Origin: a virus
IMG/VR virus record: IMGVR_UViG_3300023174_000057
Location: 1-64,000 of that record
Reading direction: 5' to 3' (one strand)
Length of the DNA: 64,000 nucleotides
Shown: one piece after another, positions 13,724 to 21,145 of the stretch
Position numbering within the stretch: position 1 is the first letter of the stretch
Layout of the letters: each line of letters starts with the position of its first letter
The notes under the pieces: generated by a model
What the model saw: only the letters and a program-made list of their open reading frames with translations
Told to the model about the DNA's origin: nothing
The model's database searches: none
Translations under genes and position numbers: made by a program

Positions 13724-14473
13724 ATGGACATCCCCCGCCAGCCCAAGGAGACGCTCAAGCAACTGGTTCGCGATGTAATCGCGAACCAAGTGCTGTTTTC
13801 GTCGTCCGTTCCCGACAACCTCGTCCACATGGTGTTCCTGCCCTTGGCGATGGGCGGGTTGCGGTACCCCGTGGACGAGCCCGAGCTCCCCAAGGAGCCC
13901 GCGAAGCCCGTGCGGGGTTTCACCCGCCCGAAGCGCCCGGAGCCCGACGTGGGTGCGGCGCGCGAGGGTCTGAAGGCGGCGGTGGCGGAAGCCCGCGAGG
14001 CTCTCGCCCGTGCCGAGTTCCGTGCCCGCTGGGGCGAGGTGGAGGACAGTGAGGTAGAAGCTGCCCGTGAGGCTCTCTCCCGCGCCGAAGACGCCCTGCG
14101 GGATGCCGAGGGGTCAGCGAACCGTGCTGCGGACGCTGCCCATGAGGCGGCACTCACCGAGTACCGGGCGAACCTCTCAGGGCACCGTGCGAAGCTGGCC
14201 GAGTGGCGCGGGCGGATGAAGGTGTGGCGGGAGGCGTGCGACGCCCTCCAGACCAAGGTGAAGGAGTGGGAGGCGGGGCGGGACGCCCACTTCGACAAGC
14301 TGAAGTCCGACCTTGGTGTGGTCTACGGCTACTACAAGGACTCCATGGGGGGACGTGCGATCAACGGCTTCCCGATGCTGGCGTCGTGCGCCCTCCTCCA
14401 CCGTGAGGATTGGGCGTTGGTGAGGGCGGCGATTGGCCGGGAGCTCGACCGACAGAAGGAGATCGAACTGTGA
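13724..14473 (+). CDS. Long coiled-coil protein
   Basis: About 250 residues. After a short N-terminal domain and a Pro-rich linker, residues about 70-190 are an Ala/Glu/Arg heptad-rich coiled coil (AAREGLKAAVAEAREALARAE). The C-terminal 50 residues are globular. No family recognised. Heads a run of small genes to 15777 that probably form one transcript. Confidence 0.65.
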   Translation: MDIPRQPKETLKQLVRDVIANQVLFSSSVPDNLVHMVFLPLAMGGLRYPVDEPELPKEPAKPVRGFTRPKRPEPDVGAAREGLKAAVAEAREALARAEFRARWGEVEDSEVEAAREALSRAEDALRDAEGSANRAADAAHEAALTEYRANLSGHRAKLAEWRGRMKVWREACDALQTKVKEWEAGRDAHFDKLKSDLGVVYGYYKDSMGGRAINGFPMLASCALLHREDWALVRAAIGRELDRQKEIEL

Positions 14474-14483
14474 GGGAAAATCC

Positions 14484-14639
14484 ATGAGGGGCATCGTCGG
14501 AAAAGTTCGGTATGGGGTGGCGCTGGGCGTGTTGGGGGTGTCTGCGACCCTGTGGGGGATTGCCACGGCGGCGGCGGTTCTGGGCGTGTTGACCGCGACG
14601 GCGATTTCGTCCGATGCCGTGTTCGACCAGATGGGCTGA
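14484..14639 (+). CDS. Small single-pass membrane protein
   Basis: 51 residues: short basic N-terminus, then one long hydrophobic helix (LGVLGVSATLWGIATAAAV and on). The size and layout would fit a holin-like or membrane-anchoring peptide, but there is no lysis gene beside it. GGGA lies 8 nt before ATG 14484. Confidence 0.6.
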   Translation: MRGIVGKVRYGVALGVLGVSATLWGIATAAAVLGVLTATAISSDAVFDQMG

Positions 14640-14651
14640 GGAGGGTGTGCG

Positions 14652-15104
14652 ATGGATGAACTGAAGAGCGTGTTGGAGGTGTGCCTCTCTCTGCAAGAGC
14701 GGTTGTCCGTGAAGGACGCTGACCTCAAGTCGCAGAACGACAAGGTTCTGGCCCTGTGCGCGGAGCTCGACGAGCTCCACGCACTGGTAGACCGTCAGCG
14801 GACGATCCTCACGGGCGTGGCCAACGCCCTTCGGGGCAATCCCCCACCGTTGGCGTCACACAGCCACCACGACCTCGCGGAGAGGGCGGCGGGGGTGGTC
14901 GAGGGGGCGCGGGGGATGCGGGATGCGATTCGTGAGTGGTGGAGGTCCGAGGAGACCCTCCGCATGACCCCCACCCAAGACCAGAGCTCGGAGCGGGAGG
15001 CGGCGGAACAACACACGAAAGCCCTTCATGCGCTTCAAGAGGTCGCCCGCCGTATCAACGAGGGCATGGAGCGCGAAATCGCAAAGGCTTTCGGGGTCCT
15101 GTGA
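14652..15104 (+). CDS. Coiled-coil protein, function unknown
   Basis: 150 residues, heptad-like at both ends (SVLEVCLSLQERLSVKDADL; ALHALQEVARRINEGME). GAGGAGG lies 7 nt before the ATG. The stop overlaps the next start (TGATG). Confidence 0.6.
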   Translation: MDELKSVLEVCLSLQERLSVKDADLKSQNDKVLALCAELDELHALVDRQRTILTGVANALRGNPPPLASHSHHDLAERAAGVVEGARGMRDAIREWWRSEETLRMTPTQDQSSEREAAEQHTKALHALQEVARRINEGMEREIAKAFGVL

Positions 15105-15235
15105 TGGCCCCGTGCCGGGATTGCCGTCCGGGTTTCGTGTGCGACCCGTGCGTCCGTAGGTTCCCCCGCGTGTACCTTCCGCCGGGTGAAGAACGGGCGC
15201 GTGTCCTTCGTGAACTGGAGAAGAACCGTGAATGA
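15104..15235 (+). CDS. Tiny Cys-rich protein
   Basis: 43 residues, MAPCRDCRPGFVCDPC: two CxxC pairs suggest a small zinc knuckle, followed by a charged helix. It overlaps both neighbours. Probably real because of the tight coupling and Cys pattern. Confidence 0.55.
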   Translation: MAPCRDCRPGFVCDPCVRRFPRVYLPPGEERARVLRELEKNRE

Positions 15236-15551
15236 CGTGATCGAACGTGTGCAGGGGGTGCTGTGCGACATCGAACGCTTGCAAGAGGCCGGGGTGCTTC
15301 TGCGGCGCGTGGCGGTCCACCTCCCTTTCCGCAGGTATGAGCTTCTGGGCTACCCGGAACGGCAACACCCCGACGCTCTGTCGAGCGTGATCGACTCCCT
15401 TGAACGGGCGGTGGAGATGCACCGTCGTCTAGAGTCCCTGTACGTCTACAGCGGCGCTTACAAGTACCCCGACGAATACGAGCGGACGCCCGAGAGCGAA
15501 CGGGTGTGGTCTGACGTGAAGCGGTACTTTCGGTTCGATGACAGCGAGTGA
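15228..15551 (+). CDS. Hypothetical helical protein
   Basis: 107 residues from GTG 15228, with GGAG 8 nt upstream. Helical throughout, with Tyr-rich segments (LYVYSGAYKYPDEYE). No domain recognised. GTG 15186 is an in-frame alternative that would overlap the previous gene much more. Confidence 0.6.
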   Translation: MNDVIERVQGVLCDIERLQEAGVLLRRVAVHLPFRRYELLGYPERQHPDALSSVIDSLERAVEMHRRLESLYVYSGAYKYPDEYERTPESERVWSDVKRYFRFDDSE

Positions 15552-15777
15552 GTTGGACTTCGGCGCGGCGTGCCGGGAGATCACGGACCTCGTGGCCCGC
15601 GATTACCCCGGCGCGGCACCTTCGCAGTTCCGCGTGGTGCTGGAGTGGGAGGACGGGGCGTGGTGCGCCTTCGTTCGCACCCGGTCTTCCGGCACCCGCA
15701 TCTACCCCGTCGGGCACCCCACGGCACAGGGCGCGCTTGACCGGCTTCGGGACTATTACCGAAAACGCCTACGGTAG
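15538..15777 (+). CDS. Hypothetical protein
   Basis: 79 residues, overlapping the previous gene by 14 nt. Alpha/beta composition: QFRVVLEWEDGAWCAFVRTR then GTRIYPVGHPTAQGALDRL, like a small antitoxin-type (HicB-like) fold, but too divergent to assign. Confidence 0.55.
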   Translation: MTASELDFGAACREITDLVARDYPGAAPSQFRVVLEWEDGAWCAFVRTRSSGTRIYPVGHPTAQGALDRLRDYYRKRLR

Positions 15778-15800
15778 ATACCCTATGCCCCGTGCGGGGC
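15778..15800 (+). promoter_or_regulatory. Class 2 promoter with CCCCG-TG-CGGGG hairpin
   Basis: ACCCTATGCC followed by a perfect 5-bp hairpin that ends at the ATG. The same arrangement recurs at 18532, 19057 and, diverged, 16174. Confidence 0.5.
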
Positions 15801-16163
15801 ATGAGCGACCTACGTTCCAAAATCATTCGGCTGGCTCACCAGCAGCCGCATCTCCGTCCGCAGCTTCTCCCTCTCCTCAAGGCGGCGGGCAATCTGGGCG
15901 AAGAGCTCAACCCGTACCTTCTGGAGTTCGACAAAGTGCCCGCGTCCGAGGAGGACATGGAAGAGGCCCAAGAGAACCTCGACAACGCGAGCAACGACCT
16001 CCAAGGGATCGTGGAGGACACGTCGCGAAATGTCGCGGCCTTGGTAAAGAAGGCCCTTCGGGAGAGCGGCAAGTTCAACAAGTTCTTCAGCGGGGGGAGC
16101 GCCGAACTGTTCCACGACGATCTCGTCGCTTCGGTGATCTCGGCGGTCCACAACGCCAAGTGA
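15801..16163 (+). CDS. Virion-type protein with N-terminal LRS...LLPLLK segment
   Basis: 120 residues. Residues 4-27 are the shared segment (LRSKIIRLAH, LRPQLLPLLK). The rest is an acidic helical domain (EDMEEAQENLDNASNDL). A run of 64 nt covering most of the segment is identical to 19104-19167. GTG 15792 is an alternative start. Probably packaged in or attached to the virion (inference). Confidence 0.65.
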   Translation: MSDLRSKIIRLAHQQPHLRPQLLPLLKAAGNLGEELNPYLLEFDKVPASEEDMEEAQENLDNASNDLQGIVEDTSRNVAALVKKALRESGKFNKFFSGGSAELFHDDLVASVISAVHNAK

Positions 16164-16173
16164 TCGTTGGGGG

Positions 16174-16193
16174 AGTTATACCCCGCACGGGAC
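16174..16193 (+). promoter_or_regulatory. Class 2 promoter with imperfect hairpin
   Basis: AGTTATACCCCGCACGGGAC immediately before ATG 16194; CCCCG/CGGG can pair as in the neighbouring copies. Confidence 0.45.
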
Positions 16194-17555
16194 ATGGACT
16201 TCCTCCGTTCCCGCGTCATCCGGCTCGCTCATCAGAACCCCGCTCTCCGTCCGCACCTCCTGCCTCTGCTTGCTTCGGGCGTAAGGGCTGTCATGGCAGG
16301 GAACCATGTCGAGCTCACAGAGGCCAACGGGATGGTGTACGTCACGGGGCCGTACCACCTCATGGCCGAGAACGTGAACCCGCGACTGAAGTCGCAGGGG
16401 TTCCGTTGGGACGGCGGCGCGCGTCGGTGGGAGCTCCCCGCCGCCAAGCTCACGCCCATCAAGCGCAAGAACTTGATGAAGATCATCGAGCCCCTCACGG
16501 CTGCGGGGGCGGCATCCACGGGCACGGATCTCCGTTCTCCCAAGCAGAAGATCGAAGACGAGATGCTGCGTCGGCGCGTGGAGGGGTGGTGCATCGACCT
16601 CCCCTACGACCTTGGGGAGAAGGCCAAGTCTCTGGGGGGTCTGTGGAACCCCACCACCCGGCTCTGGTGTATGCCCGACAAGGCGGCGCTGGATACCCTC
16701 CGCGAGGCCATCAACCAGACGCCCAAGATGGTGGCGCTGCGGGAGATCGCGCGGCGCAAGGCCGAGCGTCTGGGGGTGAACATCCCCTACGAGTACAAAG
16801 ACGAAGCCAAGTCTCTGGGGGGCCTCTGGGATCAGGACACCCGCACTTGGTATATGCCCGACACGTCCACCAAGCAGAAAGTGCTCGACAAGGTCGAGGC
16901 CGACCAAGAGCAAGCCCGACAGGTGGCGCTCCGTCACATGGAGCAGGAGCGGGAGCGGGTCGAAGCCGAGAGGAAGCGTCTGGGCCTCAAGACCTACTAC
17001 GAGCCGGGATACTCGCGTGGCGACCACCCGGCTGTCGGCCAGACCTTCAAGGATCGGAAGACGGGCGAGTTCATGGTAGTGACCGACGTGAAGTCGGTGT
17101 TCTATCGGGAGGACGGTCTGTCCTTCGGGCTTCCCGACGACACGGGATGGATGCACACGATCACGGCCAAGCCCGCCGAGGACGAGACGGCCATCCAAAG
17201 CATCAAGGACCGGGAGCAGCAGGAGCTCACCGTGGCCCAAGCCCGCACTCGTCGCAAGGAGCTCGCCAAGATGTTCCGCGACCGTGGGGACTTTCCGACG
17301 ACCGAAACGGACCTCCGACGTGAGGACCGTCTGGTGCTCTCTGGCCGGAACTCCGTCGCCTACGGCGGCGGGGATTGGTTCGTGATCACCCCGTCCCACA
17401 TCTGGTTCGTTCAGAACAACGGCGGGGACGGCGACAACTGGGGGTCGAACAACGTCGTCACGGGTGGCGCGGGCGCGATGGGCTGGAGGATGCCCCGCAC
17501 GGATGAACTGGTGGGCGAGCTCCAGCAACTCGACACCCTCATCGGTGAACGCTAG
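16194..17555 (+). CDS. Multi-repeat DUF5710-like protein with LRS...LLPLL segment
   Basis: 453 residues. Residues 4-26 are the shared segment. Three modules of the type AKSLGG.W...TR.WYMP (about residues 65-82, 139-156, 203-220) resemble the DUF5710 family found in conjugation-linked and phage proteins. A central coiled coil (ALRHMEQERERVEAERKR) separates these from a beta-rich C-terminal domain ending VGELQQLDTLIGER. The repeats look like ligand-binding pockets rather than an enzyme. Probably virion-associated. Confidence 0.65.
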   Translation: MDFLRSRVIRLAHQNPALRPHLLPLLASGVRAVMAGNHVELTEANGMVYVTGPYHLMAENVNPRLKSQGFRWDGGARRWELPAAKLTPIKRKNLMKIIEPLTAAGAASTGTDLRSPKQKIEDEMLRRRVEGWCIDLPYDLGEKAKSLGGLWNPTTRLWCMPDKAALDTLREAINQTPKMVALREIARRKAERLGVNIPYEYKDEAKSLGGLWDQDTRTWYMPDTSTKQKVLDKVEADQEQARQVALRHMEQERERVEAERKRLGLKTYYEPGYSRGDHPAVGQTFKDRKTGEFMVVTDVKSVFYREDGLSFGLPDDTGWMHTITAKPAEDETAIQSIKDREQQELTVAQARTRRKELAKMFRDRGDFPTTETDLRREDRLVLSGRNSVAYGGGDWFVITPSHIWFVQNNGGDGDNWGSNNVVTGGAGAMGWRMPRTDELVGELQQLDTLIGER

Positions 17556-17579
17556 GGGGTCTATCCCCGGGGGCGGGTG

Positions 17580-17855
17580 ATGCACCCGCTAGCGACCGCC
17601 CTTCTGAACCTCCTGAGCTCCATGCCCGACGCTGCCGTGGCGGTGGCCCACCCCACGGACTACCGAGAGCACTTGGCCCCTGCGCTGGGGGACGTGCTCG
17701 TTCGCACCACGAACCAAGCCACGATCATGTCCGGGTGCGTCGGGCACTTCCCCCGCGCCGAGGGGAAGGTCACCGCCCTGTACGTCCGTCTGTCGGTCCC
17801 CCGTGGCGAGGTGCGGGTCGGTACGGTAGCCCTGCTGAAGGAGTTGCAGCGGTAG
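17580..17855 (+). CDS. Hypothetical protein
   Basis: 91 residues from ATG 17580 (GTG 17577 also possible). Hydrophobic N-terminus LATALLNLLSSM, then beta-rich sequence (VTALYVRLSVPRGEVRVGTV). TCTATCCCC upstream resembles class 2 promoters. Not recognised. Its TAG abuts the next ATG. Confidence 0.55.
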   Translation: MHPLATALLNLLSSMPDAAVAVAHPTDYREHLAPALGDVLVRTTNQATIMSGCVGHFPRAEGKVTALYVRLSVPRGEVRVGTVALLKELQR

Positions 17856-18041
17856 ATGCCCGAGATCAAGTTCTCCACGGACAAAGCTGAACGCTGGCTG
17901 GACCGCATCGGCAAACGGCTGGAAGTGCTCTCCCCGGAGGAGAGGCTCCAGTACCAGTTACTCCGGGACACCGTGACCGAGGGGCACAAGCTCGACTCGC
18001 AGCAAGCCAAGGCCCTCCACGTCTTGGGAAAGAAGCTATGA
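17856..18041 (+). CDS. Small helical protein
   Basis: 61 residues, highly charged helical sequence (LDRIGKRLEVLSPEERLQYQ). It starts on the base after the previous stop and overlaps the SET gene by 4 nt. Possibly a partner of that protein. Confidence 0.6.
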   Translation: MPEIKFSTDKAERWLDRIGKRLEVLSPEERLQYQLLRDTVTEGHKLDSQQAKALHVLGKKL

Positions 18042-18526
18042 TCTGCCCCGACTGCGGTCTCAAGAGCCCCACACCCACCACGGATTGGCAAACCAAGGCA
18101 GCGTTCGTCTGCGGGGACTGCCTCAAGAAGGCCGTGCCCGAGCCTCCCGGGGGGTGGCCCATTCTCTCCCGCTGGATCAGCCGTGACCGTGGCCGTGGGG
18201 TGTTCGCCCGCGACGACATCGCGCGCGGGACGACGGTCGAGCGGTGCTGGGTGATGCCCCTGTCCGAGGAGGAGTCCCTGCAAACCCTGTCCATGCCCAT
18301 CACCAACCGCTACCTGTTCCCGTGGGTGAACGGGAAGCGGTGCATCATTTCTGGCAGTGGGCTCCTCTACAACTTCGACCGCTCTGACACCACGGGGCGC
18401 GAGCCCAACATTCTGTGTGTGCTGCGGGAAGGGCTCTCAGCCATCGAGTTCCGCGCCATGCGGAACATCAAGTCGGGCGAGGAGCTCACTTGGGACTACG
18501 CCCACGCCGTCACCCGCCCTGCGTGA
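18038..18526 (+). CDS. SET-domain protein with N-terminal zinc ribbon
   Basis: 162 residues. Residues 3-30 hold CPDC...CGDC, a zinc ribbon. A compact SET domain follows: GRGVFARDDIARGTTVE near residue 51, a YLFPW region, GSGLLYNFDR, then PNILC, and finally IKSGEELTWDYA, the conserved ELTWDY end. SET domains transfer methyl groups from S-adenosylmethionine to lysines. The usual NHSC is represented by YNFDR...PN, which some viral and eukaryote-like SET proteins share. Substrate unknown; a host or phage DNA-binding protein is plausible. Coupled to a small helical protein upstream. Confidence 0.8.
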   Translation: MICPDCGLKSPTPTTDWQTKAAFVCGDCLKKAVPEPPGGWPILSRWISRDRGRGVFARDDIARGTTVERCWVMPLSEEESLQTLSMPITNRYLFPWVNGKRCIISGSGLLYNFDRSDTTGREPNILCVLREGLSAIEFRAMRNIKSGEELTWDYAHAVTRPA

Positions 18527-18531
18527 CTCGG

Positions 18532-18557
18532 TAGATGCCCTATGCCCCGTGCGGGGC
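18532..18557 (+). promoter_or_regulatory. Class 2 promoter with CCCCG-TG-CGGGG hairpin
   Basis: TAGATGCCCTATGCC then the hairpin adjoining ATG 18558. From GCCCTATG to the ATG it matches the copy at 15778 almost base for base. Confidence 0.5.
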
Positions 18558-19040
18558 ATGAGCGATACCGTGTACATCCTCAAGAACCACAACGGCAAGG
18601 TTCTCGCGCGGCACACCGACGTGAAGAAGCTGGCCGACGAGATGCTCAAGTACGAGGCCCAGACGGGGAACCGCACCCTCATCGAGGTACTGGAGACCCC
18701 GACAAAGAGAGCCTCGTTGAGAGTTCCCCCTCAAGTAACCGCACTCGCAAAGGAGTTCATGGCCGGTTACGGGCTCAGGGGAACCCCCGAGGTGGACTAC
18801 ACCCCGATGGCGTTAACCTTCGTATTCCCGAACTGGTTGGGCACCTTGAAGGATCTGCGGGATGCCATCGAAGGGCGGACGCATCGAAGGGGTAACACTT
18901 TCGAGGATCATTTTCGTGAAGCCATCGACGGCGAGGAGTACGTCGTCGGGGACAACCCAAGTTTCGCCGTCCGCGGCACCGACGCCGTAGTGGTGTTTCC
19001 CCTTCGCCCCTACGACCCGGACGAAGACGCCCCTCTCTGA
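18558..19040 (+). CDS. Hypothetical protein behind late-type promoter
   Basis: 160 residues. Starts MSDTVYILKNHNGKVLARHTD, a short beta-hairpin; the middle is helical (KDLRDAIEGRTHRRGNTFEDH) and the end very acidic (DPDEDAPL). Unlike its neighbours it lacks the shared segment, although it has the same promoter and hairpin. Not recognised. Confidence 0.6.
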   Translation: MSDTVYILKNHNGKVLARHTDVKKLADEMLKYEAQTGNRTLIEVLETPTKRASLRVPPQVTALAKEFMAGYGLRGTPEVDYTPMALTFVFPNWLGTLKDLRDAIEGRTHRRGNTFEDHFREAIDGEEYVVGDNPSFAVRGTDAVVVFPLRPYDPDEDAPL

Positions 19041-19056
19041 CTACCCCCGACCGTTG

Positions 19057-19080
19057 ATTGCCTTATACCCCGTGCGGGGC
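19057..19080 (+). promoter_or_regulatory. Class 2 promoter with CCCCG-TG-CGGGG hairpin
   Basis: GCCTTATACC then the hairpin adjoining ATG 19081. Confidence 0.5.
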
Positions 19081-20001
19081 ATGAGCACCCTGCGATCCTC
19101 CCTCATTCGGCTGGCTCACCAGCAGCCGCATCTCCGTCCGCAGCTTCTCCCTCTCCTCAAGGCGGCGCGCGTCACCCAAGAACTCATCCGGGTGAAGTAC
19201 GTCAACCTTGGGGACTTCGGCGGGACCGACCCCGTGGAAGACTCTTGGGTGCTGGATGTCGCTGGGCCGACGTTCGACTACCGTGACGAGCTCAAGCGTC
19301 TGGGCTTCCGTTGGAACTCAGCCAGCAAGGTTTGGAGCATCGACGCGACGCTGTACAAGTACGGCGGGCGGCGCAACGCGGAGTTCTACAAGAACCGCAA
19401 GCTCCAAGAAGCTGCCTTCCCGGTGGTGCAAACCCTCGCCAAGAAGCACAACGAGGCGGCAGAGGCGTTCAACCGTGGGGTCCGTCCCGGTGGTGGCGGT
19501 GGTGGCGGTGACGACCGCGAGGTCGTCGAGCACTGGCAGCGGCTTGAACGGATGCAGCCCAAGCTGGAGGCGGCGGGGCTCAAGGTCGAGCACACCTACC
19601 CCGGTCGCTACGACGTGACCGAGGGCACAGTGACCGTGAGCGGCAACACCTACCCGTTCGTCGCGGTCATGAAGAAGTACGGGTGGAAGTGGAACCCGTC
19701 GAAGAAGGCGTGGCAGATCCCGGTTCCCGAGTACCACGCGATCCAAGACAAGTGGATGAGTGACATCGTGCGGGAGCTCCCGAGTCGTCCCGAGCCCGTG
19801 GTGTCCGCCGTGTTCTCGGAGATGAGCCAGCGTGAGCTCGCGGACTGGGTGGGCAGTCACTACGGCTACGAAGACCTCACGCAAGACGGCGAGCAGGACG
19901 CGAAGGTGGGGATCGCCCGCTACATGGCCTACCTCAAGGGCTTGAGCCCGAAGGACCAGCAGAGCTTCTACGAGAAGCAAAACCGCCTCTACGGGCGCTG
20001 A
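19081..20001 (+). CDS. DUF5710-like protein with N-terminal LRS...LLPLLK segment
   Basis: 306 residues. Residues 4-27 are the shared segment. Two modules LKRLGFRWNSASKVWSI and MKKYGWKWNPSKKAWQIP resemble those of the 16194 protein, so the two are distant paralogues. A Gly-run linker (GGGGGGG) separates them. The C-terminal part is acidic and helical. Probably virion-associated; function unknown. Confidence 0.65.
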   Translation: MSTLRSSLIRLAHQQPHLRPQLLPLLKAARVTQELIRVKYVNLGDFGGTDPVEDSWVLDVAGPTFDYRDELKRLGFRWNSASKVWSIDATLYKYGGRRNAEFYKNRKLQEAAFPVVQTLAKKHNEAAEAFNRGVRPGGGGGGGDDREVVEHWQRLERMQPKLEAAGLKVEHTYPGRYDVTEGTVTVSGNTYPFVAVMKKYGWKWNPSKKAWQIPVPEYHAIQDKWMSDIVRELPSRPEPVVSAVFSEMSQRELADWVGSHYGYEDLTQDGEQDAKVGIARYMAYLKGLSPKDQQSFYEKQNRLYGR

Positions 20002-20014
20002 AGGAGCTCCTCCC

Positions 20015-20833
20015 GTGAACCTGCGATCCAAGGTCATCCGCCTCGCCCATGCCCAGCCCGGTCTCCGTCCTCTCCTCCTGCCCCTCCTCAAGACGGCGGG
20101 GGACGTGATCCCGTTCGCGGGTCGCGCTCCTCGCAACTCGCACACGGTGACCCTCGCGGGTGACAAGTACGTCCTGTCCACCCATTCGGGCGGGATGATG
20201 GGCGACCTCATGGAGCTCCCCGAGGAAGCCGAGGAAGGGGCGCGCATCATCCACGTTCGTCCCGAGGACCCGTGGAAGTACCTCTGGGCCTACGACACGG
20301 ACCATCAAGTTCTGGCCATGTGGCGGGTGTCGGACGGGAACGAAAAGGAGTACGGGTCTGCTAGGTCACAGACGGCGCTGTTGGTGAAGCTCGACAAGAA
20401 GGGCGAGCTCAACCGGGTGACGGGTGCCCAGTTCCGATCCATCGAGACGGCGATGCGCGCCCAAGACGAAGCCCACACACGGTCGCTGGAGCAGTGGGTC
20501 GAGGAGACCAAGACCACCTCCCAGCGGGACGTGGACGCCCTCGTGCGGGAGTACTTCGACACGAAGGTCCGCCCCGCGATGGACCGTGCCGTCCGTGACG
20601 TTGAGCAGGGTGTGATCCCGCTGGGCTTCAAGGCCAACCCCGGTGGTTTTCCGGTCGATAGGCAGATGAAGTCCTACGTCACGGGGAAGCTGTACGAGAA
20701 GCTCCTCGACCTCGACGTGATCGACGCCTACGTCCGGTCGCAGGGCGTGGACCTCGACGCGATTGACAGCCAAGCAACCCAGTGGGCGCGGGACGACGTG
20801 TGGTTCGACTACCTCAAGTCCGTCCTGCGCTGA
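20015..20833 (+). CDS. Virion-type protein with N-terminal LRS...LLPLLK segment
   Basis: 272 residues from GTG 20015, with AAGGAG 8 nt upstream. Residues 3-26 are the shared segment. A beta-rich part (HTVTLAGDKYVLSTHSGG) is followed by a long helical part (QRDVDALVREYFDTKVRPAMD). No enzyme motif. It ends 15 nt before the next member, so three consecutive genes carry the segment. Confidence 0.65.
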   Translation: MNLRSKVIRLAHAQPGLRPLLLPLLKTAGDVIPFAGRAPRNSHTVTLAGDKYVLSTHSGGMMGDLMELPEEAEEGARIIHVRPEDPWKYLWAYDTDHQVLAMWRVSDGNEKEYGSARSQTALLVKLDKKGELNRVTGAQFRSIETAMRAQDEAHTRSLEQWVEETKTTSQRDVDALVREYFDTKVRPAMDRAVRDVEQGVIPLGFKANPGGFPVDRQMKSYVTGKLYEKLLDLDVIDAYVRSQGVDLDAIDSQATQWARDDVWFDYLKSVLR

Positions 20834-20848
20834 TAAGAAACCCAACAC

Positions 20849-21130
20849 ATGAGCACTCTTCGTTCCAAGGTCATCCGGCTCGCGCACCAGCGTCCAGAGT
20901 TCCGCCCCCACCTTCTCCCTCTCCTGAAGGAAGCGGCTATGCCCCCTGCGGACCGAAAGAAGAAGGTTGCCGAGATTTTCAAGAGGTTCAAAGGGATCGG
21001 TGATGGGATGGTCCGTGGCGGGAAGCACAAGATCATGCTCGCCGTCGAGGGTTACAACACCGTAGTGCTGGAAGACGCCACCGACGAGGAGATCGACCGC
21101 ATTTACGCGAAGTACATCCTCAAACTCTGA
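20849..21130 (+). CDS. Small protein with N-terminal LRS...LLPLLK segment
   Basis: 93 residues. Residues 4-27 are the shared segment; the remainder is a small basic helical/beta domain (DRKKKVAEIFKRFKGIG). It stands just before the Dps-like gene. Confidence 0.65.
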   Translation: MSTLRSKVIRLAHQRPEFRPHLLPLLKEAAMPPADRKKKVAEIFKRFKGIGDGMVRGGKHKIMLAVEGYNTVVLEDATDEEIDRIYAKYILKL

Positions 21131-21145
21131 AGGAACCTCTCACCC

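Noticed and set aside
15548-17323. 591-codon ORF overlapping several genes
   Set aside because: It is a Gly/Arg/Pro-rich shadow frame of the genes from 15538 to 17555, produced by high GC.
16176-17585. Long minus-strand ORF (469 codons)
   Set aside because: It is antisense to the well-supported DUF5710-like gene and has no recognisable motifs. Similar antisense ORFs at 43595-45616 and 47877-49304 were dropped for the same reason.
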